Below are positions 22,970 through 33,894 of a DNA stretch of 64,000 bases, in pieces; the stretch's first letter is position 1; every line of letters begins with the position of its first letter. The translations under genes and the position numbers were made by a program. Source of the DNA: Massilia sp. H-1 (GTDB taxonomy: Bacteria > Pseudomonadota > Gammaproteobacteria > Burkholderiales > Burkholderiaceae_D). The notes below the pieces were generated by a model. It searched no databases, was not told where the DNA came from, and saw only the letters and a program-made list of their open reading frames with translations. The stretch is from the NCBI GenBank assembly GCA_024703915.1, contig CP087969.1, positions 4,898,001 through 4,962,000 of the forward strand, in the 5' to 3' direction.

Positions 22970-25021
22970 TTAGTCGACCAAGCGTAGTGCCGTGGGCGGC
23001 AGGATCCCTTCGCGCGCGGCCCGTCCCGCGTCCGACTTGCCCTCGGCAACGCCATACTCCAGCACCGCCGGTCGCATGCGCGCGGCGGACGCGCTGCCGC
23101 CCGGATCGGCGCGCTCAATGCGCACCGTCAGCCGGTCCGCTTCGAGCGCGCCGCCGTGTTGACCATCCCTCGCCTCGATCCTGGAAGCGCCAGCCTGGCT
23201 TTCCGTCCAGCTTGCCACGGCCTTCCAGGCTGATCGTATTGCCGTTGCGGCTGACATGGTCGAGCTGCTCGCCCTTGAACGCGACTCTGCCCTGCAGCAC
23301 GAAGGTGAACGGCGCGTTCTTGGCGGCTGTTAGCGCCAGCGGTGCCGCCAGCCGGAACATCAGCGTCGCCTGCCCGGGGCGCCACCCGGCGGCAGGAAGG
23401 CTGCCTTCGCCGATGATACCCTGCACCCAGGGCGGGAAAATGTTGACAGGCTGGGCTTGCAAGGTGGCCCTGCCGGTGGAATCGGTGACGCGTACGACGA
23501 CGTTGTAACTGCTTAAGCACAGGCGTAGGTATGCGCTGCGCTCAGCTCGCCGCGACCCTTGCGCTCGCTAATGGCCGCGGGCTGCGGCCCGCTGCCGTCG
23601 CCCCAGTCGACCGTTGCACTATGGCTGTCGCCCTTGTTGCGGTCGCGGAAGGACAGCGTGAGTGCGACCGGCTCGGCCGGACGTATGACCTCGGGGAGTA
23701 GGATCGGCCCCAGCACCGGCGCATCCGTGCCCATCGCTCGGCGCAGAAGGATCAGTCCGGCATTCAGAACTGGCGATGATATCGCCGCTCGATGAAATCC
23801 TCAGCGCCTGGGTGACGACCAGGCCATCCGGCGCATCGCGCAGGCGGGTGTTCAGATCGATCGCTTCGCCGCTGCGCGTCCAGCGGTAGGCGCGCTGGAC
23901 GAGGGTGCCGCGAACATTGGTCGACATCTCTCCGACCACGGTCCCCCTGTCGTCCGCCTGGGAAGCGGCGGAGGAAGTAAATGGGCCCCGATGCAGATCC
24001 ACCAGCCCCGCGCGGGAAAAACGAAGGCGTGGTCGTTGCCGGTGTCAGGGATAGTAAATGCGGCCGACCAGTTCTCCGACATTGTTCAGTTCGCCCGGGA
24101 CCGTATGCAGGCCGACGCGGGTGACGCCCTTGCCCGGGCTCCATAGAAACGATTGGAATGCCGGTCCCAGAAACATCCAGCCAGTCAGGCGATCTCGCCC
24201 CGGTTGTTGTTGATCAGCCCGGCCGCCTCGCTTGCGCCCAGTGTGCCGAGGTCGGTTGGCCGGGCGGCGGCATCCCAGGTGAAGGCATGCGTCAGACCGG
24301 CGGCATTGTAGGCGAAGCCGACGCTGGCTTCGTGCTCGTTGATCTCGTTGACGATCGATTCTCCGAAACCGGCAGGCGCGGGTAGTTGCAGCAAACTGTT
24401 GCTCGGACTCCAGCGTGCGCTGCGGTAAGCTGCCTCGCCGGGCCCGATGCCGGAAGTACCTATGATGAACCCGTGATCGTTGATCGCGCCCAAGAAGGTG
24501 TCCCCGTCGGCACTAAGGACGGGTAGCAAAGTCCAACCTGCCGCGCGCGACCAGCGAAACGGCATCAGATTGAAGCCATCGCCGGAGGGCAAAGAGCCAT
24601 ATGTGGCAACCTCTCCCTTGGCATTCATGTCGCCCAGCTGCAGCGGCGCTGGTTCCGGGCGGACTGATATCGCTCATCCGTTCGCCATCGAAGAAGCCGA
24701 CGCGCAGCCTGCTGTCCGCATTGACGTATTCGAAGGCGGCCTGGCCGCGTGCGTTGATGCGCACCCTGTATCCGATTCCTGGCACCAGGTTGACGATGGC
24801 ATAGTTGTCTGCCGCGCAGTGGCAGCTGCTGGCAACGTCCTCGATGCCGTCAGTGCCGTCGGCGTCCCGCGCATTAGCGGCGGTGAGGGAAGCCGAAGCA
24901 GGCTGCTGCTCGCTGGCGGTGCCGCACCGCCGTACCCTGGTACTGCCGCCATGCATAGCGCCGCTCCAAATGCCGCGCCTGCCATCTGGTACCGCGTTCC
25001 TATCCACAAGATCTTCATCAT
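22970..25021 (-). CDS. Secreted HAF-repeat protein with a PKD-like domain
   Basis: About 680 residues when slips (near 23170, 23511, 23765, 24060, 24180, 24640, 24890) are read through. The start at 25021 gives a signal peptide around residues 13-35 (AGAAFGAALCMAAVPGYGG). Repeats of the HAF type are seen in the first two thirds: INDHGFIIGTSG, INEHEASVGFAYN, HAFTWD and LGTLG, each with the Ile-Asn turn and an aromatic strand. A PKD-like segment (ATVDWGDGSGPQ, HTYAC) follows. Likely extracellular or surface exposed; function unknown. It is flanked by vapBC and a vapBC relic. Confidence 0.7.
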
Positions 25022-25136
25022 TGGCCTCTATCGGTCGCTCATGCGCCTTGCATGAACGGCTACTGTAGAGGTCCCACTGGCAGAGAGGGATGAGCTGGCA
25101 CAAGACCACCCTGCACAGACACGGGCTCATGCTTGA

Positions 25137-25395
25137 ACGACCGTGACGATCGATGGCGATCTGCACAGGCGGGGCCTGCGGGCCCTCACACACCGAATGG
25201 TCGCCGGTGAAATCGCCTGCGGTACGCCGCAAGCAACAAGGACGCGCACACGGGATGACTTGCTCCAGCTAAGCCATGACTCTGGATGCGGGTTCGCGGT
25301 CGCCTGCCTTGACCTGGCGCATGGCAAGTAGTTCAGGCACCACAACTGAATCAGGTGCGCCAAGCTTACCAAGTCGTCGCTGCTTGCTACGTCAA
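25137..25395 (+). pseudogene. Decayed, internally deleted vapBC copy
   Basis: GAACGACCGTGACGATCGA matches the start of vapB (22231 on), then the sequence jumps to CTCACACACC-like bases of vapC, GAAATCGCCTGCGGTACGCC, and ends CCTTGACCTGG...GGCACCACAAC, matching the vapC end and its downstream bases. Most of vapB and the middle of vapC are deleted. It cannot encode a toxin or antitoxin. It stands on the other side of the HAF-repeat gene from the intact pair. The rest of 25022-25779 holds no gene I can support. Confidence 0.8.
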
Positions 25396-25779
25396 AGAGA
25401 ACGGCCGACAAATCGAATTGCACTAATTTGGCGGGTTGCCGCTACTGACCCTGCTGTTTGACCCTGCTGTTTGGTATCGTCAACAGGAGCGTGGGCACCC
25501 ACCAACCAGGCGAAGTCAAGTCGCGCGCGGCCTGGCGCGTTCCGTCTGAATCCGGGCGGAAGCATTCGCTTATCGGGCACTGCAAAAAGCCCCCGCCGTG
25601 TCATGTACTATGGCACGCAATTGTCCAAACTCCCGTCACTTCATATCCGCACAAAGTGGTTCAACGAATTGCAGACTCAGGTGCGGGGCAGCCACTGGTG
25701 CGGAATTTCTCGACAATCGGCGCGCGGCATGAGCATGGCTTCGGTACCGCCTACGACATATAATTTGAGGGAACAGTAC

Positions 25780-26056
25780 ATGCTGACCGGAAGATCAATT
25801 AAGGGTGTGTTAGTTGTTTCATCTATTGTTATTGCGCTTCTTGCGCTTTCAATCTTTCAAGCACATTTTTACAGTGATGTAACCTTAAAGGATCATGGAC
25901 AAAGGAGCGTGAAAAGGCATTGGTTGGTAAGGATTGTAACGAGGTTATCTACATGGGGGCCGAGGAGGATCCGCCCGGTGGCGTCAAAGTATTTACCTGG
26001 AGATGCCTCTCACGCACTGCGGACAGTATTCGACCTGAGTATATTAATCGAGCGTG
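25780..26056 (+). CDS. Small membrane-anchored protein, unknown
   Basis: ATG 25780 behind GAGGGAACAG opens a protein with a single membrane helix (KGVLVVSSIVIALLALSIF, residues 8-26). After a slip near 25895 the most protein-like frame reads KEREKALVGKDCNEVIYMG, EEDPPGGVKVFTWRC and RPEYINRA, ending at TGA 26054-26056. About 90 residues, probably facing the periplasm. No family recognised. Confidence 0.45.
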
Positions 26057-26736
26057 ATGGTTATCCGAGACGGTACACGGAGCGATTGGTCTGCAACCCC
26101 GCCTTGGTGGCGAAGGGATTCAATTGCGACAGCGCGGCGGGCGTTGATCGACCGGGTAGATAGTGTTGGTACAGCGGCGCAAGTAATGTGGGTGGGACTG
26201 TCGTGCATCAGCATTGCGAAGATCTTCGTCGCTAGAGAATTTATCCTCCGCAACCCGGTGCGTGGCGCGTGTTCCGGGTCGGCCTCTTTTAGCGCCTGAG
26301 CAAAATCCGGGCGGTTACGTGCTGAATTTTTACCTCGACTTTTCAGCGGTAGGTTTTTGTACGGCCTGGATGAAGTTGAGAATGCGTCTTGAGGTGCAGG
26401 ATACCCTCGACCTTCTGAAGGCGGCGCCGTCTGCAACGGCTAGCTGTTAATTTTTTGAGCAATACCAGTGCTGAAAGGTGTTTAATTGGTATTGTCTATC
26501 ATTTGGCGCTGCGTCTGGCGTTGGCTCCCAATTCCCCATCAAATTTGCGCGACTGGTCTGGCCTTTTTGATAAGTTGCCAAAACCACTTGACTACCAATT
26601 TTTAGGCTCGCATCCTGAGTTCACAGCCCGGGGCAGCGTGGCCTGTGCAAGCCAGCGTCAACTGAAGCACGTTGAGCGATCGATCGTGAGATCGGCGTTT
26701 CCGTCCTCGCCAAGTAGACATCCCAATACCTACAAT
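26057..26736. other. Stretch without a supported gene
   Basis: 680 bases between the small membrane protein and the chitinase. The open frames here are short and lack recognisable protein features. The last 250 bases are lower in G+C and probably hold the chitinase promoter, but I see no clear hexamer pair. Confidence 0.4.
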
Positions 26737-28445
<1,709 letters not shown>

Positions 28446-28472
28446 GCAGATAGCGGCAACATAGCAGGCAAG

Positions 28473-28508
28473 ACGCCGCTGGTTTTGTGATGAACCAGCG
28501 GCGTTTTC
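28473..28508 (+). terminator. Chitinase terminator
   Basis: ACGCCGCTGGTT pairs perfectly with AACCAGCGGCGT across TTGTGATG, followed by TTTTC; 28 bases after the chitinase stop. Confidence 0.85.
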
Positions 28509-28603
28509 ATTGACGAGCGCAACGTCAGCAGCCCACCGATGTGTGGGCATATTTTTGGGAGGATTCGCTGGTCGTTTGATATGGCAGGTGGGGGGCCATG
28601 TTT

Positions 28604-28711
28604 CCTGGCCATTGCCAGTTTTCCATGCAGCTGACATTTTCCTTGATACTTCAAGGAGTTGCGTCCGCAAATGCGACTTGTTAACAATGTTGTCCACAGA
28701 ATCTGTGGGCA
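28604..28711 (+). repeat. ~100-bp repeat R1
   Basis: Runs from CCTGGCCATTGCCAG through GGAGTTGCGTCCGCAAATG, GTTAACAATGTTG and the near-palindrome CCACAGAATCTGTGG. It matches R2 (30121-30229) at nearly all positions and R3 (33239-33340) more distantly. R1 and R2 bracket the two unknown paralogues at 29018 and 29662. Confidence 0.85.
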
Positions 28712-28734
28712 GTTTTGAATAGCGTGTGTTCTAT

Positions 28735-28759
28735 GCCCACCGAGTGCGTGGGCTTTTTT
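28735..28759 (+). terminator. Terminator-like hairpin after R1
   Basis: GCCCAC CGAGTGC GTGGGC followed by TTTTTT; same stem as the tRNA-Cys terminator at 20459. The rest of 28446-29017 contains repeat R1 and the duplicated leader of the next gene; I see no further gene there. Confidence 0.6.
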
Positions 28760-28854
28760 CTGCCTGAAATCCGGCGGATGCCCTGCCCGCAAAGTGTTCG
28801 GGCAATGTGGACCACAGCATTTTGCAACTTTCGATCGAAAGAAGAGGTGGACAA

Positions 28855-29017
28855 GACACATTGTTGCATAAAGGAATCTGACCTCTTTACTAAGTATATT
28901 GAAAAGATAAGATGGACAAGGAGTGACTCGCTTCTGTGCGTGGGGCGCCGTACCGTGGCATGCCTTTCGTCGTTGCAGAACAATGGCCGACCTGGCCTGA
29001 CCATCTAAAGGAAAAGA
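28855..29017 (+). repeat. Duplicated leader D1
   Basis: Begins GACACATTGTTGCAT, continues through AAAAGATAAGATG and GGAGTGACTCGCTT and ends CCATCTAAAGGAAAAGA before ATG 29018. A diverged copy (D2, 29501-29661) precedes the second paralogue, so promoter, ribosome binding site and gene were duplicated together. Confidence 0.75.
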
Positions 29018-29518
29018 ATGACTTATAAGTACATCGAAGTTTTTAGTGTGGACAATGAACACCTCGGCTATCTGGCAAACGACAGCAGTTGGCTCCATGA
29101 CGGTGTCGCCATCGTCGGCATTGAGACGGCCTACCTGTACAACTGGGTTCCCGTGGAAGGCGGCTTGCGCCTGGATCAACAAACCGACGGCGGCGACCGC
29201 TCGCTGACCTATAGCAGCAATGGGGACTATCCTTGCTGGGGGCTTGGGGCGAACTGGGTCGTCGTCACTCACGGCGAAGACGAATCCATCAGCTTCGTGG
29301 AACGGGGCGTCCGCTATTTCCTTGCACGCAACAAATTTAGCTCGGGAAGATGGTCTCTGGGCGTCGTGTGGTCGCCTGAACGAGGTTTTGAAACGGGTAC
29401 ATTTCAAAAACTGAAATTCAGGTCAGTCAACTGGAAGCCCCAGGCGGACATGCCCGACGTCCGCACTGTGCGCATTTCGATCGTCAGAAGCACCGCCCAC
29501 GACACATTGTTGCATTAA
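29018..29518 (+). CDS. Unknown protein, paralogue 1 of a tandem pair
   Basis: 166 residues as read. Shared with paralogue 2: HLGYLAN, YLYNWV, RLDQQTDGG, RSLTYSS, DYPCWGLGANWVVVTHG and FQKLKF. There is no signal peptide and no membrane helix. The repeated strand-turn pattern with many Trp, Tyr and Gly residues suggests a compact beta fold such as a small lectin, but I do not recognise a family. After FQKLKFRS it runs about 30 residues past the point where paralogue 2 stops, into the duplicated leader, so its true end may have been lost. Ribosome binding site AAAGGAAAAGA. Confidence 0.7.
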   Translation: MTYKYIEVFSVDNEHLGYLANDSSWLHDGVAIVGIETAYLYNWVPVEGGLRLDQQTDGGDRSLTYSSNGDYPCWGLGANWVVVTHGEDESISFVERGVRYFLARNKFSSGRWSLGVVWSPERGFETGTFQKLKFRSVNWKPQADMPDVRTVRISIVRSTAHDTLLH

Positions 29519-29661
29519 TGTAACCATGTCCTTTACTAAATGTGTCGAAAAGATAAGATGCGCGAGGAGTAACTCGCTTTGCTGTGTGGGGCACAGTATC
29601 GGAGTGTGCCTTTCGCAGTTGCGAATAAAAGCTACCTCGGCTAACCATCTAAAGGAAAATA
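29501..29661 (+). repeat. Duplicated leader D2
   Basis: Diverged copy of 28855-29017: GACACATTGTTGCAT, AAAAGATAAGATG, GGAGTAACTCGCTT and CCATCTAAAGGAAAAT before ATG 29662. The 3' end of paralogue 1 overlaps its first bases. Confidence 0.75.
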
Positions 29662-30081
29662 ATGAGTTACACAAAGATCGAAGTTTTGACGATGGAAAAT
29701 GAGCATGTCGGCTATCTTGCGAACTCCAGCGACTGGACCACGCAGGCGGCCGTCATCACTGGTGTTGAAAAAGCCTATTTGTATGACTGGGTCGACGTGG
29801 ATGGCGGTTCCCGCCTGGATCAGCAAACCGACGGCGGTACGCGTTCGCTGACTTACAGCAGCGTCGGGGAGTACCCTTGCTGGGGGCTGGGTGCGAACTG
29901 GGTTGTCGTCACGCACGGCGACGACGGCACCGTCAGCTGCACCTTCGATAAGTTCCGCCATTATCTGGCGCGCGGCAAATTCAACCACGGGCCGCAATGG
30001 TCCAACGATCTCATCTGGTTGAAGGACGGTGGTTTTGACCCGAATGTGTTCCAAAAATTGAAATTCAAGTCCGAGGCCTGA
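29662..30081 (+). CDS. Unknown protein, paralogue 2 of a tandem pair
   Basis: 139 residues, no slip. MSYTKIEVLTMENEHVGYLA, then YLYDWVDVDGGSRLDQQTDG, EYPCWGLGANWVVVTHGDD and FQKLKFKSEA at the end. About 65% identical by eye to paralogue 1; the C-termini diverge. Cytosolic by lack of a signal. Flanked downstream by repeat R2. Confidence 0.75.
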   Translation: MSYTKIEVLTMENEHVGYLANSSDWTTQAAVITGVEKAYLYDWVDVDGGSRLDQQTDGGTRSLTYSSVGEYPCWGLGANWVVVTHGDDGTVSCTFDKFRHYLARGKFNHGPQWSNDLIWLKDGGFDPNVFQKLKFKSEA

Positions 30082-30120
30082 AGCCTCAAGCCGACACCAA
30101 CCCCGCCCGTGGCCAGATTC

Positions 30121-30229
30121 CCTGGCCACTGCCAGTTTTTCATGCAGCGAACATTTTCCTCAATACTTCAAGGAGTTGCGTCCGCAAATGCGACTTGTTA
30201 ACAATGTTGTCCACAGAATCTGTGGGCAG
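30121..30229 (+). repeat. ~100-bp repeat R2
   Basis: Near-identical to R1; shares AGGAGTTGCGTCCGCAAATG and GTTGTCCACAGAATCTGTGG. It separates the tandem paralogues from the convergent redox-type pair and is followed on the other side of that pair by R3. Confidence 0.85.
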
Positions 30230-30248
30230 GTTTGCAGAACAGCGCATG

Positions 30249-31747
30249 CTAACCCGACCCAAGCGGAATCGGTAGGCTGGATACAGGTCGGCTACGCGCG
30301 CGGTGCAGGCATTCGTGCAGGTCAATTGCGCGGCGCTCGACTCGGCGCGCGGCCATCAAGCCAGCTTGCTCCTGGTAGAGCGGCAGCGGGCAACAGGCAG
30401 GCACGGCAAAATTGGCAGGGTCGATCGGCTGGCTGAACGCCTCGTAATAGAAGTAGTCCGCCAGCGCCAGGCTGGTCCCCTTGTTGATGCCCGACTGCGA
30501 CTGCATGAAGGTGACGGGGTTGGCTTTGCTCGCCGCTTGCGTCGAGCGGCGCATACCAGGTCCACAGGTAGGTCGCCTCCGGATAGTTTGTCCCCGAGGG
30601 TGGGAACAATACCGAGAACACGGTCACCACCGTATTCGGGCACAGCACGGCGTTGTTGGTGATCGTCGCGCGCAGCGTCCCTTGCACGCCCGGCTTGGAA
30701 ACCCAATTCGGCGGCTCCTGGGGGAAATCAAAACCATCCGCGCTGCCGTGGCAGGCTTGCGTGCCGTCCGTGTTGTAATTGATCAGGAAGCTGGTCGCGC
30801 TGTTTTGCGGCGGCTGGATGCCTTGCGGCGCAGGTCCTGTCAGCAGGGCTTCCTGCACGCCGATCGGCTGGCCCGGGAACTGGTTGTAGTTGAAAACCAT
30901 CCGGGTATTTTGCGACCGGTCCGATGCCAGAACATACTCGGCGTCCGGTTTCCACACGTAGAGCACGCGTCGGCAGCGGATTGAACGATTCATTTACCGG
31001 CGTCATGAATGCCGTCATGCCGAAATTGGTATTCCAGGTAAAGGCCGGGTAATTGTTCGGATTGCCTTTCTGGAACCCGGCAAACGACGGGGGCGTCCAG
31101 ACGCTCGGCGGCTGGGCTTAAGCGCCTGCGTACTGAACTCGGGCAGATACGACATCGAGAACATCTGAAACAGGGCCAGCTGGGTCGGGTCCCCCATGAC
31201 CGGGGTTGGCGGTCCCTGGCCGAACATCATGCGCACCGGCGCCTCGGTCGAGGAGTCGAACCACATCCAGGTTGCGGCGGACGGTGTGCCGGGCACGGGA
31301 TTGACGGGCACTTTCCACCAGTCGACGCGCGGCCCCGGCATCCAGTTGAGCGGGCTGGAACCGGCACAGCCAACTTGATCCATCTGCGCACCGAACCAGT
31401 TTTGCGGCAGCGACCATCCAAGGTCCGCGCTGGTCCAGTTGGCGCCCTGATCGGTTGAGACAAAGGTCCCGTCCCTGGTGACCATGTACCACCAATTGCC
31501 ATAGTCGCAGCCGCTGATCTGGGCCGAGAAATAGCTGCTTAAGCCACGCAAGCGATATTTGCCACGGACAGCTGAAAGAAGGGGGTGTCCGGGGTCGGGT
31601 CGCTTGACAGGGGCGGACTGAAGGGGTGGAGCAGCGCGACGCCGGACCACGACGGCGGCATGGCTTGGCGCCGGGGGACTGCACCGCTTGCAGCGTCGGG
31701 TAGTCGGATGGTGAAACGGGATCTAGGTCCATTGCTGCCTTACTCAT
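30249..31747 (-). CDS. Unknown protein coupled to a c-type cytochrome-like gene
   Basis: About 495 residues reconstructed across slips near 30545, 30975, 31116 (GCTTAAGC), 31537 (GCTTAAGC) and 31650. It starts MSKAAMDLDPVSPSDYPTLQ without a clear signal peptide. Segments read ISGCDYGNWWYMVTRDGTFV, NWTSADLGWSLPQNWFGAQM, NPYTWP-like aromatic stretches, MVFNYNQFPGQPIGVQEAL and ALADYFYYEAFSQPIDPANF. Very rich in Trp, Tyr, Pro and Gly. Its ATG overlaps the stop of the preceding gene (ATGA), so the two products probably work together. No family recognised. Confidence 0.6.
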
Positions 31748-33050
31748 GATGCCTCCTGGCGCGAGAAGGCCGCGCCGGGCAGCGCGGCAGCTTCGGTCAT
31801 CGTCCTGTCAGTGCAGATGCAGCGGGCGTTCAGGGCTTCGCGGCGGGCGGCGGCGCACTCAGAATTCCCCAGATAAAGTCGACCGCTACCACGTCGGTAG
31901 AGCAGCGTCACCTTGCCCATCGGGCTTTGGCCGAGCAGCTTGGTGAACGGGGAACCATCCTTGTTAATCGCGGCGCTTGCGTGGCAAGCGATGCAGGAGG
32001 ACTGGTTGATCGGGACGCTGGCAGCGATCCGCTCGGTGAAGGAATCGCCCAGCATCAGCGGTGCGCCGCTTTTGGCAACGTATTTGATTTGCGAGGACTT
32101 CCAGGCAGTAGTTATTCCAGGCCGCAGGCAGCTTGGCGCTCGCATGAATAGTTTCGTCAGCGCGGCGCTCTTGCTGCAGCTGCCATACTGGCCATTGGCC
32201 TTGGCAACGGGTTTGACGGCCGGGATGGTGGCGCCAAATGAATCAAAGCAACCCATGGTGTCGCAGCGCCCCGGGTTGCTTTCGTGTTCGAACGACGCCC
32301 ATACCCAGTCCGGGATTTCCTTGGAGCTCACGTGCATCGATACCAGCGCGTACTGTTGCCCCTTGGAGGTGGTCGTGTAGTACTTGCTGTTGACTTGTTC
32401 CGGGGTCATCGTCACGCCATTGTCGCCAAGCCACTTGATCAGCGTTGCGATCGGCAGCCAGTCCGCCTTGACCTCGATGGCGTCGGTCGGCAGGGAAATG
32501 CGCCAGGTCGACGTCGTTGCCTTCTGATACGCCTGCGCCAGACCGGCCTGGGTGTTGAGCTTGTTACCTACCAGGTAGTCGTAGGAAGGCCGGTTGCGCC
32601 GCACTTCTTCGGCGTAGCACGGTTGCGCAATGGTCGCCCCGGTAACCGGCGGGGTGGGGGGGATTTTTGCTACCGGGAAGTTGCCTGCTGCGGCATCACC
32701 GACCGTTGCGCAGGATGCGTCATCGATCGTGCCCGCCACCTTGCTGGCGTGCGGGGCTCTCGTGCGCTGGAGCTGGCCGGGCTGCATTTTTTTCTCTGCC
32801 GCTTCGGCGGCAGTCGGCCATTTTGGGTTAGTCGTATAGATGTCGAGGTCCGATGCCCAGGTCTCGAACTGGGCCTGGGTCGCAGACACCGGCGCCACAA
32901 TATTGACGAAGTGCTGCCACGAGACCTGGTCCGAGTTCGCGCCGGACGGCAGGCGCTGCCGCGCGAGGGTACCGGCGTGGTTGGCGCTGCGGCACTGGCG
33001 GCCGTTGCGAGCAGGCTCAAGCAAACTGCGGAAAGCAATTTTTTCTTCAT
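31744..33050 (-). CDS. Secreted c-type cytochrome-like protein
   Basis: About 435 residues. Start at 33050 gives a clean signal peptide MKKKLLSAVCLSLLATAASA. After one slip near 32965 the frame continues through WQHFVNIVAPVSATQAQFET, RRNRPSYDYLVGNKLNTQAG, EVKADWLPIATLIKWL, VSMHVSSKEIPDWVWASFEH and INQSSCIACHASAA. The CxxCH motif at the end would bind one heme c in the periplasm. The catalytic role is unknown. A second slip lies near 32110. It is coupled to the downstream gene, and the pair is bracketed by R2 and R3. Confidence 0.65.
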
Positions 33051-33238
33051 GGCCGAGGTTCCTTAGGTGGTTGATGGTCCCCCGCAAAAAGGGTGTTTTA
33101 AATTTACTGCAAGGTTTATCAATACGCTACGCCTCGTTTGATGCTCGTCAAGTTGGGCTGGTGCGCCTGGCAAAACTGTCGCGTTTTTCCAAAGGACTGA
33201 CAAAGGTGCAGTCTGCCAGGCGGCGCGCCCTGAACGGC

Positions 33239-33340
33239 CTGCTGCCCGTTTTTCATGCAGCCAACATTTTCTCCAACAATTCAAGGGCTTGCGTTCGCAA
33301 TCTCGGCTTGTTAACAGTGTTGTCCACAGAATCTGTGGGT
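33239..33340 (+). repeat. ~100-bp repeat R3
   Basis: Diverged third copy: CTGCCCGTTTTTCATGCAGC, then CAAGGGCTTGCGTTCGCAAT, GTTAACAGTGTTG and the conserved TCCACAGAATCTGTGGG. The 325-base gap 33051-33375 holds this repeat and otherwise no gene I can support. Confidence 0.75.
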
Positions 33341-33375
33341 TAGTCAGGGACAAGCGCCAAGCGGTGCGCCGCTGC

Positions 33376-33739
33376 TCAGGCGCTCGCGAGCAGGGCCAGC
33401 AAGGCTGCTGCAGGCCTAGCACGGTTTGCACGTAGAAGATGCGCTTGCCGATGGTGAGCCCGCCGACGATCCCGGCCACGCAGACACAGGCCAGCCCGAA
33501 GCCGGCTGAACGCCCGGGCGTAGGGCGCCAAGCAAGCACAGTCCGAGCGCCAGCGCCGCCACCAGGAAACCGTTATAGCAACCCTGGTTGAACATGCTTA
33601 GGGCCATGATGTCGGCCTTTTCCGGGCTCATCCCGAACACGTTGACGCCGCGGCTGCGAAACAGCACGGTTTCGATGAGAACGATATAAATGTGGATCAG
33701 CATGACGAGGGCGGTCAGCAGGGTGGCGGTCAGTACCAT
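33376..33739 (-). CDS. DUF1304 membrane protein
   Basis: About 120 residues with four predicted helices: LTATLLTALVMLIHIYIVLI, then NQGCYNGFLVAALALGLCLL, and after a slip near 33515 GFGLACVCVAGIVGGLTIG and the end of the protein. The internal MSPEKADIMALSMFNQGCYN is typical of the DUF1304 family. Divergent from a TetR gene, which probably controls it. Function unknown; family members are often linked to TetR or MarR regulators. Confidence 0.8.
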
Positions 33740-33779
33740 GAGTTTCCTTTATGGGGGTTGATTTAGCTAAAACAAATAA

Positions 33780-33798
33780 TACATAATTACGTTATGTA
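33780..33798. promoter_or_regulatory. Candidate TetR operator
   Basis: TACATAA-TTACG-TTATGTA: perfect 7-base arms around a 5-base centre, in the gap between the divergent DUF1304 and TetR genes. TetR repressors usually bind such sites. Confidence 0.55.
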
Positions 33799-33894
33799 AG
33801 TAAAACAGTGCCTTGCCGACGCGCTTCCCCGGACGCCGCGTGGCGATTATGATGCGGGTGGGCGATTGGCCCGATCCCTGACTGAAAGAAGACT

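Noticed and set aside
25137..25395. Second functional toxin-antitoxin system
   Set aside because: Most of vapB and the central part of vapC, including needed acidic residues, are deleted.
28681..28711. TTGTCCACAGAATCTGTGG as a DnaA box cluster or replication origin
   Set aside because: Only one weak match per repeat, no AT-rich unwinding region and no dnaA, dnaN or parAB nearby.
28604..33340. The ~100-bp repeats as integron attC sites
   Set aside because: No GTTRRRY/RYYYAAC core pair with the inverted arms expected of attC, and no integrase in the window.
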